Positions 46,419 to 58,000 of a DNA stretch of 64,000 nucleotides are shown here, piece after piece (the stretch's first letter is position 1; each line of letters begins with the position of its first letter). The stretch lies in the NCBI GenBank assembly GCA_033819885.1, contig JAQYUZ010000049.1, positions 59,877 through 123,876 on the forward strand. Direction: 5' to 3'. A model generated the notes under the pieces. That model made no database searches, had not been told where the DNA came from, and worked only from the letters and a program-made list of their open reading frames with translations. A program made the translations under genes and the position numbers. The stretch is from Microbotryomycetes sp. JL201. Lineage: Eukaryota > Basidiomycota > Microbotryomycetes.

Positions 46419-47575
46419 ATGCCAAAGGTCAGTGCCAGCGACAGCTCGAGGCGGTCTTGATCTCGAGCCACGACGCCTTTGCGGTGTCTGCAGGCTGGCT
46501 GTGCTACCCTGTCGCCCGCTGTCGTCGAAAATGACGCGCGAACGCACGACTCGACTCGACGCAGAACAATGCGGGCGTCTTCCGTGGCACAAAGTCGATG
46601 CTGCTTGATATCAAGACCGCCTCGATGCTTGTGTGCGCCTTTATTGCTGTCCTGAAGGCTGACACTACTCGTTTCCCTTGTCGGCTTTTTTGTTGTCGCG
46701 TGCGACGTACATGACATGGATTGCTCGGTGTGCGATCGTCAACAGAACAAGGGAAAGGCAAGTTGCGACTTGCGCATGTGCTGCTGTTTGCCATGAGCTC
46801 GATCTAACTCGCTTCGTCGTGCTCATCACTAGGGAGGCAAGAACCGTCGGCGCGGAAAGAACGAGAACGAAGCAGAGAAGCGTGAACTTGTCTTCAAAGA
46901 GGAAGGACAGGGTCAGTCAGCGCGTATCGCCGAGGCGGAACCTCGGAGCAGACACTGATACCGCCGCCCGCCATCACTCTAGAGTACGCCCAAGTGACAA
47001 AAATGCTCGGAAACGGTCGAGTCGAGGCGCAATGCTTTGACGGTGAAAAGCGACTGGCGCATATCCGTGGCAAGATGCGCAAAAAGGTGTGCTCGCGCGA
47101 TTCATCCGCCACGTTGCCTTGCTCAAAAACGGCGTCTGACGAGTCTTGACCCAGGTTTGGATCAATCAAGGCGATATCATTCTGTTGTCTTTGCGCGAGT
47201 TCCAAGATGACAAGGCCGATGTCATCCAGAAGTACACTGTCAGTCTCTTGCCGCCAAGCTGTCACCGCCGACTATCAACTGATTCTTGGATGCAGTCTGA
47301 CGAGGCTCGCAACTTGAAGGCCTACGGCGAGCTGCCAGAGACTGCAAAGATCAACGAGACGGACACGTTTGGCCCCGAGGTTAGCATTCGCGCGCGTTTG
47401 ATAGAATCGTCATGGTATAGGCTGACAGTCTTTGCGCGCGATCACAGGAAGACGACAACGTCGAGTTCGACGAGGTGTCGGATGTCGACATCGTAAGTTG
47501 GGCTTGCCGTTGATCGAGTTGCATGGTTTGCTGACAGCAGCTCGCTGGTTGCCTCCTGTGTAGGACGACATCTAA
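46419..47575 (+). CDS. TIF11: Translation initiation factor eIF1A
   Basis: Eight exons: 46419-46427 (9 nt), 46746-46757 (12 nt), 46833-46911, 46983-47086, 47155-47238, 47296-47379, 47448-47492, 47564-47575 (12 nt); 142 aa. The joined start [19 protein letters not shown] is the highly conserved basic tail of eIF1A, which confirms both tiny exons. The OB-fold follows: [68 protein letters not shown]; then [16 protein letters not shown] and an acidic tail ending DVDIDDI. Known role: with eIF1, promotes scanning and start-codon selection on the 40S subunit. Intron 2 (46758-46832) has a GCAAGT donor; no alternative preserves the sequence. Intron 1 is long (318 nt). Confidence 0.97.
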
Positions 47576-47996
47576 AAGAACAACAACCAGAGACCCTTTC
47601 CTGCCTCTGTCTAGAACGCTTATTGTGTTCTCGTCGTTCCGTACTTGCGTTTCTGTCTTGCGCCCTCGCCTCTGCCAGAGTGGTTCTGTGTTGTCCAACA
47701 ATTTCATTCCTTCGCCCGCCTGGCTGCTCGCCTTGAGTCTTCCTTCTCGCAAATCCCGAATACCACTTGAGAGCTGTCCATGACATCGACTCAGCGGCAG
47801 CAGCGAGTGTACAAGTCAGCAATTGAATAATTCGACAGACTATTGCGCCAAGCTAGAGTATTCGTATGGCCAATCTTGTACAGATAGCCTGCACTGGATG
47901 CGCATGAAAGTGCGAAAGAAAACATGTAGAGAATTGCGCTCGCGAAGCTCGTCGACTTGAGCTCGCTCCTGTCCTGTCGGACAGTGCGCTGCCGTC
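47576..47996. other. Intergenic region
   Basis: About 420 bases between eIF1A and the TPR gene. Contains the 3' UTR and promoter. Nothing specific recognised. Confidence 0.4.
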
Positions 47997-50900
47997 ATGA
48001 CGACGGCCGCGAACGGTCATGACACGAGCCGAGATGACGATGAGGCGGCGTCTGTGTCGATGCAGACGCTGCAGGCGTTGCCGTTTGGCCTCGGCCAGGC
48101 GCCGCAGTGCGATCGCAGGACGTGTACACAGCCAGGAGCGCCCTTGGACTTGAAGTCGCCCCTCGCAGATCAAATATCGACTCAGTTGACGGTGAGTGTG
48201 CCGCTTGGTGACCTCATGAGAAGCCCTGCCAGCGTGTACAGCGCGATTCTTTGTTTTCCGCGCACGGATCCCTCGCGGCGCGTCGCTGAATGTCGGCTCG
48301 GACGGCGTCTGTGTGCGACGGGAGGGCGCGCATAGCGTGCAAAATAGTCCGCACTACCCTAGCCGAGCTTGTCGGCTCGACCGTCTTTGTTTGTGCCCGT
48401 TGGCGACCGCTTTTGTGTCTGGCGCACGAGACTTCGTCGCGCGACCGCGACAGGATACACGTTGGCTGACGCTGACACGCCGCTCGTCCACGCCAGGCCA
48501 TCTTTTCGACCTTCGTTCAAACGTCGCTAAGGTATCTAGGCGTCAACGAAATTCTCGACTATCTCGAGCAGTCGCGCACAGTCGACACTTGGCTGCTCAC
48601 AGGCCTGCAGCAAGGCTGGTCACCTGGCAAGCTCGCAGACGAACACAACTTGGAATTAGGTCGTACAGCACTCAAAGACGTTATCCTCGACGCGCTCGAT
48701 GTCGATGACGAGGCGTGGGCGTGCTCGTTGCGCGAAGTCGGCTTCTCAAGCGGACTGTCGATGGCTTTTGAAGGCATCGTTGGGCAGGCACGTCTTTCAG
48801 ATTCAACAGCCGGTGTTTTCTGCGCTCATGCCTGCCCCTTTGATCATCTTTCAGCTCAAGTACAGCCACGCTCAGACGCCACCGTGCCTACACACGCTCA
48901 TGTCGCCGACAGGCCTCGCCGTACTTAAATCTGCACCTCTGAAGCATTCATTTCCAGTCTGTCCTCCTCGCAACCCGCCGTCGCCACAGTCCTTGATCTC
49001 GTCAATTCGCAATTTGATTTCGTCCGGCGTGCTGTCCGGTCCAGATTGGGCGAAACCGGCCGTCTGGCGTTCTCACGTACGCAAAGCGTTCACAAGGTAT
49101 CACGCGTTGATCAAAGAAGTCGCCGAAGAAGTCATCACCTCGCCATCCTTTGCCGTCGAGTTTCAAATCTTTATCGACTCTGTCGCGTCTCCTCTCGAGC
49201 TGTTCCGGTTGATTGCCGACGACTTTGAGACAGAATTCGGTTCGACGATGAGCAAAGGATTGCTGTGTGTTGGCGACACGGGCGGTCCAAACCTGTTTCA
49301 GATCATGGTCCGTCATTTCGTTTCGAGGATCGCTCAACCGCGTTTTCTGATGTTTTCCCCTTGCAGGATTTTTGCGACGCCGGAGGTCCGTCCAAGCTCG
49401 TCGCTCGTGTCAAGGCGCGTGTAGCCGAAAAGCGAGAAATCTCGAACCTCAAACACGAGATTGACCAGCGGCGCCGCCAAATCGAAGCGTTCAAGCAAAA
49501 ATTGGCAACTTGTTTCACCGAGACGAGCATAGATCTTGCCACGTCCGAGATGACAAAACTCGGTCAAGAGATGGACGACTTTGCCAAGCGATTGGCAGTA
49601 TTGCAGCGATCAAGAGCGCCTCCTCGGATGGGTAACGGGCTCGCGAACAATGGCAAAATGACGCCGGTCAATGGTGCCGACGGAACAAGTAACAAGCCCC
49701 AAATTGGCTCTTCGAGAGATCTGATGAATGCAGCCGACCCATTCGCGGCAACTGCGCCGAGAGCCGTCTCGCCTGCCCAGTCTCTCAAAGGGAAAGGCAA
49801 GGCGCCAGCTTTGAAGCACAAACGTCCTGCGCCTACGCTCGCCAAGCAACTACCTCCAATTTTGCCCAAACCGCCTTCACCTGCTTCTGTTCGGTTGTTG
49901 TCGCCTGCTTCCAAGACTTCTGCGATGGATGGTCGAGCAGGCTCGTTGCCGGAAACGCCTTCCAAGTCTCGCGTGCCCCGCAGACCTTTCTCTCAGAGTG
50001 TCAGTCGTCAAACGTCACCGTCCCCTCACAAGACTTTGTCATCGCCATCGTCGTCGTGCAATACCACAAAGTCAAAGTCTGCCCGCTCGAGCTTTGACGA
50101 GGACGAGTTTGGCGACTGCGCCTGCTGCTCGGCTTGCGCTCACGAGATGCTGCACACGGCAATGGCGCCCGTGCTGGCGCACAGGTCTGTGACCACGTCG
50201 ACACCGCCAGAGGCTGCGACAGTCACGGCCGACGCTCCTCGCACGGAAGCTTGTGAAGAGGCAACTCCCGCTCGCGCGATCACGCCTCCGACGCCTGCGC
50301 TTGCCCGTGTCGTCGTCGAACAAAAGAAACCTGCTCAGGTCAAGGTCGCAAAATTGCACCATTCTGCCTCCGATCCAGTCAGCGTTGAGCCAGCCCATGT
50401 CGCTCCAGCCGTCACGACTGAAACCAGTCCAGCCAACAAGAAGACTGCCTTGAAGAGAAAGAAGCAAACCAAGAAAAAAAGCAACATGTGTCCTCCTCTC
50501 GCCGATGATCCTGCCCAGCCTTCACTGTCGCCGCCTCATCCAGTCGTCAAGAGCGAACGCGGAACCGACGTTTCGTCTGTCTTGGCACTCGTTGTCGACT
50601 CCAAGTCGGATGCAGAATTCGTCAGTCGTTTGCAAATGGCCGTCAAGCCGGTCGACGAAGGTGGCGATATTTGTTTCCCATTCATGCCCGAGGCCAGGGT
50701 TCAGGCGTTGGAAACCTGGTCGCCGAGATCGGGTTGTCTGCCGCCGAAGAGTTGTCCACCAGACAGGTGCACGGGCGAGAAACCGAATCACACCATGTGG
50801 CGCTGGCTGGACGGTTTGTTGTACGAAACATGCCTTGCCGCATTCAAGTGTGAGCACCTGGCCCTTTTTAATCTGGCGGACATTGACCGTGACTGACTTC

Positions 50901-52351
50901 TCCCGTCATGCGCTCCGGTAGATGAGCTAATTTACAACATTGCCGACCCTCTTACCATGATTCGTGACAAGCTCGTCCGAGAGTTTTTGACAGCCGGACT
51001 CAAAATGACGGATGACCAAGACAAGCCGGTCGACATGACCGTGTACCTTGGTCGGTACGAGACACAGCTGTGGGCCGCGATCGGACATCCTGAAGTGCAA
51101 TTGGTGACCCGGAGGACACTGGCGATCGCGTTGATCAAGCTCATGTCGGTGTTTGTCAGTCATCCCGATCTCAAGCAAGCAAGAAGGCTTGGGACTGACT
51201 TTTGTTTTGACGGCATGTAGACTGCTCAACTCGGGCCCGTATGCATTTGCACCTTGTCGAATCACCCTGAAGTGCTCGCGAACGCGCTCAGTCGGTTGCG
51301 CGAAGGCGAAGAGGCAGACCGTCTCGAGCCGGTTGACTTGGTACCGATCGACCAAGAAGAGTTTTTCAAATGGACGCATGGTCAGATTCGTGCGGGCGTG
51401 AGTCATGTTGTTGTGATTTATTCGGGGGATGGGCACTGAGCTTTTAAGCGTTCGCGCCCGCGTGCAGGTCTTGAGCGGACCAGAGTGGGAAGGATTGAGA
51501 CGCCAGCGTCGCGTCATCGACTACCTCTTTTCGTTTGAAGACGCGTTCCAAGCTGCTGTTGACCGCTTGATGGTCCGACAACCTTACCGCATCGCCGAAG
51601 ACTTGATTGCCATGCTCGAATATACGGGCGGCATTCGAACGTTTGATACGGCCATGAGGTTGTGTCTCAACACTGTCGACGCTGATGAAGGTTCCGAGAC
51701 GATGGACGGCAAAAGCGTGTCGTCTGAACCTGGATCGTTGGGAGATGACGTCTTGTTGCCGGCTGATGGACCTTTGGCTTCATGGGAAAAGATGATCTCG
51801 CTTAGTATGAATCTGGAGCTGGTCGGTCGCAGACTTACCAAGCAACAAGCAGAAGAAGAGAGGCAAAAGGTACGATCAGTCTGTAACCGGGAAACGTAAA
51901 ATGACGATTGATCGCTCGAACCGTCTTTCCTCTTGCAGGGAAATCGACAATTTGCAGCGTCCCAATTTGCCGATGCGGTGGTTTCATTTTCGACTGCTAG
52001 TCTCATGGTTCCGTCTGACGCGACATACTGGACCAATTGTGCTGCCGCCCGCATCAAGATTGGTACGGACGCACACATGTCGCAGGCAGTCTCCGACTGC
52101 ACGACTGCTCTTGAGCTGGACCCGAAGAATATCAAGGCGTTGTACAGGCGCGCCACGGCGATGCACCACCTGGATTTGTTTGATGACGCCGTCAAAGGTG
52201 CGCTATCTCACGTGAAGCACTGTCCTCGATGCCGGAGCTGACAGCGTGTGTTGTAGACTTGGAAAAGCTGCTCAAGCTGTCACCTGACAACCTGCCAGCT
52301 GAGGAACTCTTGCGCACTGTAAAAGGTGCTATTGGCCGACGCAACAAGTGA
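47997..52351 (+). CDS. Large TPR-containing protein, otherwise unrecognised
   Basis: Nine exons: 47997-48191, 48497-48778, 48855-49307, 49367-50849, 50922-51154, 51221-51397, 51468-51869, 51939-52197, 52257-52351; 1192 aa. The N-terminal ~310 residues are helical (YLGVNEILDYLEQSRTVDTW, TALKDVILDALDVDDEAW). A coiled coil follows (EKREISNLKHEIDQRRRQIE, about 325-360), then a long disordered Pro/Ser/Lys region with a cysteine cluster GDCACCSACAHEM (about 560). PPDRCTGEKPNHTMWRW starts a second folded part (MIRDKLVREFLTAGLKMTDD). The C-terminus has TPR-like helices: GNRQFAASQFADAVVSFSTA, AVSDCTTALELDPKNIKALY, AVKDLEKLLKLSPDN. TPRs bind partner proteins; the overall role is unknown. All phases fit one gene, but a two-gene split is not excluded. 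Confidence 0.72.
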
Positions 52352-52880
52352 TTGCCTTTGCCTCGCGCGTGGCCGAAAAGAGGTCCGGCCGAAAACGAAC
52401 GTGTCTTGCTTCTACGGCAATAACGGTATCTACCTACGCCTGCGTCGAAACGCGTTGGCCAGCATTGAACGCGATGAACCCGCGTTACGAAGTTGTTCTC
52501 TTTCGTTGTTCGACACTTGTCGGAAACTACGATTGCACAGAGTTTGTCCCTTTTCTGTGCACATCACGTGCTCTCTTGGCTTGGCTTGGCTTGTATGCAA
52601 TTTGATGCCTTTTCCTTTCTCGTTTGATGTCATGCGTGCGCGTCACGTCGCGACAAAAAAAAAAAAAAGAGGGTACTCGGTCCGTACATGCGGTCAGGGA
52701 TTTTTCCGACTAACCGCAGAGGCTTTAACGATACGTCACAATGCCCTCTAGGTTTCACAGTATCACATTTTGAAATGCATAATCCCCGCGCCTCGAGGCG
52801 GTGCCGGTGCTCTTGAATGAAGAGCAACCCTCTTTAGCCTTGCTCTCCTCTTGCCGGTACTCGCGCGTGCGCGAAAGGTC
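52352..52880. other. Intergenic region
   Basis: About 530 bases with a run of 14 A at 52655-52668. It presumably holds the TPR gene 3' UTR and the promoter of the C2H2 gene. No gene seen. Confidence 0.4.
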
Positions 52881-54271
52881 ATGTCCGATTACACCAGCTC
52901 GCTCTTGAATACGTCTGCTGTCGCCCCTGCCGCCTCGTCCTTACTGTCGTCGCCCTTCGCCGCGGACTTTGGTCCGGCGTTGGACATTACACCGACGCAA
53001 TCCGCGACAACGGGTTCGCCAGCGCCTTCATTGTCGTTTGGATCGACGAGGTCGCCTACTCCCGTGTCTTCGATCGACGCCTGTTCGCCTCGCGAGGGCG
53101 TTCCGTCGACGAGGTCCGTGCGCTACAACGTTCACAACGACCAAACAAGCCTCGGAGCAGCATACGACTGCGACTGGCACGCCAAGGACAACTTTATTGA
53201 GCTGCTTGACGTGCCCGTGACGAACTGCTTGCCGCCGATGCCATTTGACGCCGAGGTGAGCTCGCGCGCAGTCACTCTTCGTCGTCCGCAGCACATTTCA
53301 AACGCGTCTGCACGCCAATTTTGGCTGACAATCGCCATCGTTGTGTGCAGGTTCGGCACACTACATATACTCATGTCCCTCTGCGTGCTCCTCAGCCAGA
53401 ATATGCTGCAGGGTACCACGCAAACGCGTTCGCAGCACTCTCAGAGCCAAACGCGCCGCCTCTGTACGCCACTAGCGAACGATTTGAAGGTTTTGATCGC
53501 GTTGCCAACAGTGTGACAGAGCCGGTCTACATGGCCCGACCTGTTTCGCAGCAAGTTTATGCACCTGTCGTGCAGCAGCAGCAGCAGCAGTATACGTACA
53601 CCGACCAAGCACTTGCCGCTGTTCCGACGCGGATGGCTCAATCAGCCATGTCAGTCATGTCGCAGCCCGCGGTTGTCCGTCCGATTCAAGCTGTTCCGGC
53701 CTTTTCCACGCTCGAAACGCCACAAGGCACTTTCTACTTTGTGCCACACAAATCGGCCGCGTCAGCCGCTCAAGCGTTCTCGGACATGGCGGTGGCGCGC
53801 GGCTTGTCCGCTACCGATCCTTCTCTGCCTCCGTTGCCCGATCTCGGTCCAGAGCCGGTGCCCGCACCAGTCCCCTCCGAGACTGTTCGCTCGGCACCCG
53901 CCATTTGCATCGCCGAACAGACACACGAACGCAACGACATGTCAGCTTTGATCAAACGCAAGACGGAACCCGTCTCGAAGCCGGTTAAAAAGATTGGCGC
54001 TTCGTCTGGCAAGAAACCTCGCAAGCCCAGGTCGACCGTCAAACGCTTCATGTGCCCTCAGGAAGGCTGTGGTCGTGCTTTTGCCCGCAACTTCAACATG
54101 CAATCGCATCTCAAGAGCCATCTCGACATTCGCGAGTTTGATTGCCCTTTGTGCCCCAAAAAGTTTTCTCGTCGACATGACCGTGGACGCCACTGCGCGA
54201 CGGTGCACGATTACCACGTGGACGATTACCAGCGCGCGTATCATGACAATGCCGAATTTCAGATCGGCTGA
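52881..54271 (+). CDS. C2H2 zinc-finger transcription factor
   Basis: Exons 52881-53255 and 53351-54271; 431 aa. The ATG at 52881 (MSDYTSSLLN) is the first in frame. The N-terminal two-thirds is Ser/Pro/Ala-rich and disordered, with a six-Gln tract from a pure CAG repeat. The C-terminus holds a basic stretch (KKPRKPRSTVKRF) and two adjacent C2H2 fingers: CPQEGCGRAFARNFNMQSHL with KSH, and CPLCPKKFSRRHDRGRHCATVH. Two terminal fingers after a disordered activation region resemble fungal Msn2/Crz1-type regulators, but no specific orthologue is claimed. Expected nuclear. Confidence 0.88.
53573..53590 (+). repeat. (CAG)6 microsatellite
   Basis: Six perfect CAG units inside the C2H2 gene, encoding six glutamines. 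Confidence 0.95.
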
Positions 54272-55080
54272 TCTCGATTTCGTTGCCCGCTCTTGAAAGA
54301 GGTTTCGCCGTGAGTAACCCCAGAGAATGCTCTCTTGACATGGCTGACACGTGCACGATCAGTCCTCGAACATTCGTTTACATCAAATTATCTCGCCACT
54401 GCACATCGTGCTGGTCGGCCGCTCCTTGAACACCTTTCCGCAACCCACCCTCTCCCCCTCTACAACCGACAATTTTCCTTCGCTCTGCGCTCTTTTCTCT
54501 TGTCGCAAGCGAGTTCCAGTTCAAGGAGCGGCCGGCCGGCACTCTCAACCCCTCAACGCGCCAACACTCCCCCTTGGAGTCTCGATCGTTCCCACTCTTT
54601 CCCATGGGACGGACAAACATTGAAGACCCATACGAGGGGTGATTCTCGATTGGCTTGGCGCGGGGCGCCGTTCTCTTCGTCGTGACACACACCGTTTCAT
54701 CTTGTATGATGCAACGGGTCGCGAGGGTTGTCAAGAACCGCGTGGATAGCAGGCTGGTTCCATTGAACATGCTTTCGTGCAGATTCACACTGCGCGAGGA
54801 TTGCCTTTGGAATGTTCTGAGCCTCTCCTGTTGAATCGCCAGTGAAGAACAATGTTTCGTGTGCTCGTCACACTAAACCTTGTTCGATTCACCTTTCCCC
54901 TTTGCTTTCCTTTTCTTTGCCTTTGGTTTGCTCAGCTTTGCTTGGTTTTCTGTTTTCAATGTCTGCAATCACTCAAATCTCGCTCGTGCTGTTTCGTCTT
55001 TTACATAGACACAAAAGTTGCAACAGTGTCCTTTGAGCCCACGACCGTCTATATCAAACCTCGAAAACTCGCAAAGAAGC
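54272..55080. other. Convergent intergenic region
   Basis: About 810 bases between the stop codons of the C2H2 gene and the P4-ATPase gene. It includes pyrimidine-rich stretches (54430-54520, 54890-54960). No supported gene. Confidence 0.4.
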
Positions 55081-58000
55081 CTAAAGCGCATAGCCCACAT
55101 CAGGAACAGCCTGAACTTGATCGTATCGTTGCTGCTGCTGCTGTTGTTGTTGTTGATGATGTAGCGACAAAGGTGACGCGATACCATACCCCGCCGCGTG
55201 TTTGGCGGCGATGCGAGTTTGATCCAGTGGACTCATGCTCGTCAGATCAATCGTTGGCGCACCAGAGACGCTCGACTGAACTTCTCTTCTCGTTTCGCCG
55301 AGAGGCAGAGACGTTGTCGATCCTGATGTCGGGTCACTAAACGTAACCCATTGCGTTTGAGTCTCGTGAACGTCTGACAAGCCATTGTACCGTTGCTGTT
55401 GATGGTCTATCCCACCGTATTCGTTTGAAGGTCGATGTTGAGCCGTCGAAGCGAGACTCGCTCGAGGAGTCGGGCTTTGAACGTTGACGGTCGGTACGAC
55501 AACGTCCCTGACGGTGCTCGCAAACCTGCCGATACTCGAACCGTTGGCGGATCTTTCGGACGACGTCAATGACCGCTGACCTGCGCCATATGGAGCTGGT
55601 GACGCAGGTATAGACCCAAAGTCGTCCTTGTAAGGTGTGTGCACGTCGACAGGACCCGCGTCGTCAAACTCATCGTGTTGAATTTCGAGTACGGGCAGAG
55701 GTGGCGATTCTGGATCCAACGGACCACCAGTGTGTTTGCGTGGCTTACGACTGACCATTTGCAGCTCACGCACAATGTCCGAGTCGTGCGGAAAATAGGT
55801 CGACTGGACAAAGTTGTACAAGTATCTGCGGATCGTGGTCGAGTTCAATTTCCCCGACAACGCCAGACACGGATACGATCGACTCACTTTGGCCCCAAGT
55901 TGACAACCAAAGTCAAAGCCATGCACAGCCAAAACGCAAACGTCGAATACAAATCTGTCGTACAGTGCGTGAGCTGCTTGTCCGTCGAGCGCGCTCATAG
56001 TCACACTCACACGTCAACTCGTTCTGGAATGCAAACACTGGGAACTGTGAATAGATGGCGATCCAGACGTGGAACGCCAATGTCGATCCAAAAATGATGA
56101 CGAACGCCATCCAAGTCCAATACCGGATGTGCAAGCCAACGTACAAGTTGGCGCTCGTGACGGCGCAAGCAGCGACAGTCGTGCCAAAGTCCCACAAGCT
56201 GACGTCGCGGCCTGTGACGGACAATGAGGTGCAAAACGCGTAAACGGCGTAGGGCACAAAAAATGAGACAGCCGATTGGTACAGTCCGTCAAACATGAAC
56301 CCAAAGAACTTTGGTCGAGTCCATTCAAGTCCAAAAATGCCGCGGCGGTAAAGTTGAGGATAAGCCAAAGCTGTCTTGGCATTGACGTCTTGATCAAACT
56401 TTACGGACGCTGGATCAGTAAATTTCGCGTAGGGTCTCCCGCATGTGACTTACGATGCCGAGCACGGCGACTGGTAGAGAAGTAAAGACCAAACTGAACA
56501 GCATGATCAAAGTGTACTCGTACAGGTACGTCGAGTCAAAGCTTAAGACAGGTGTTAGATCTCGATTGAACACGTGCAAGTCCCACGAAAGTACTTACTT
56601 GCAGTAGATCTGGTAGAAGAAAAGGGTAATCGTCCAAATGATTTGCTTGTAAAAGAACGTGGCATGCCTATCGAGTACGTTTCGATCAGCGCGGTCCTTG
56701 TCACACTCATGTCGACATCACTTACATGTCGGCGATGCGGATATAGCACCATCGGCCGTGAACGATCAGCAGCTTTGTCAAGAATCGGAATTGGCCAAAC
56801 GCGTAATCGGCAGACATGGAAGCCTGGGCGCCCTCGAGGCCAGCGATACCGACACCTATGTGCGCTTCTTGAATCATGGCTACGTCGTTTGCACCTGTGA
56901 AGCGAGAGCGTCAGTGTTGAACGCGAGGCGATAACTGTTCACAGGCCACACCATCACCAATGGCCAAAGTCATCGCGCCGCAGCCATCCTTGACAAGCTT
57001 GACTGTCAAAGCTTTCTGTGATGGCGACACTCGGCAGCAAACGACCGTCTCGCATTGCGTGGTGAGCTCGAGAAACATTGGCTTGAGACCGTCCGAGAGT
57101 GCGTACGACAACGTCTCTCCGTCAATGACGACGGCGAAACCACCAGATTTGGCGTCCTTTTCGTGAGCAGCGTATGCTCCATCAGACTTGACGCGCGTCA
57201 CTTTGTCGAGAGCAGCTTTGATTTGAGCGGTTGCTCCTTCCCCGGACTCGGCCGACAAGATGATCTGTCAAAGAGGTCGTTCAACGCCGAACTGGTTCAA
57301 AGAGGGCGAGTCGCTCACAATGTCCATTTGGTTGGACAACAAGTTGCAGCTGAAGCCAATTTCAATCGCAGTTTGCAGCTTGTCGCCTGTTCGTGATAAT
57401 TAGCGCCCTGTACATTGTCACCCCGAGCGAACCAGGACTCGCCTGTCAAAATCCACAGTTTGATGCCAGCTTTGTGGAGCTGTTCGATTGCCTCTGGCAC
57501 TCCGACTTGCAACTTGTCCTCCAACGCTGTCGCTCCCAAAATGGTCAAGTCGCCTTCAATCATCTCGCAAGCTTTTTCAATCTGTTCTTCTCGGTCGTCG
57601 ATACTCGCACATGCGGCATCGTAAATTTTGCTCCACTTTATGAACTCGTCCTCCGAGATGTACTTTGACGAGATGCACAACGTTCGCAGGCCGGCGTTGG
57701 CGAAATCTTCCAGATGTTGAGTCGTCGACTGCATTAGTTCCTGATCGTGGTCGACCATCAGACGTTGATAGATGACGGAATCTGCTCCTTTGCAAATGAG
57801 CAAAATTCGGTTGTCTGGCGTTCTGACGATCGTCGACATGCGTTTCCTTGAAGAATTGAAAGCCAGTGTCCGAAGCGGAACGTATTTCTCAGTCTGACCC
57901 ATGACATTCAGTTCAATTTCGTACGTCGTGCGGTTCAAGAATACAAAGCCGACGTCACGTGCGGCGCTGACGAGTGCAGCCTCGTCTGGCGACTCTGCTT

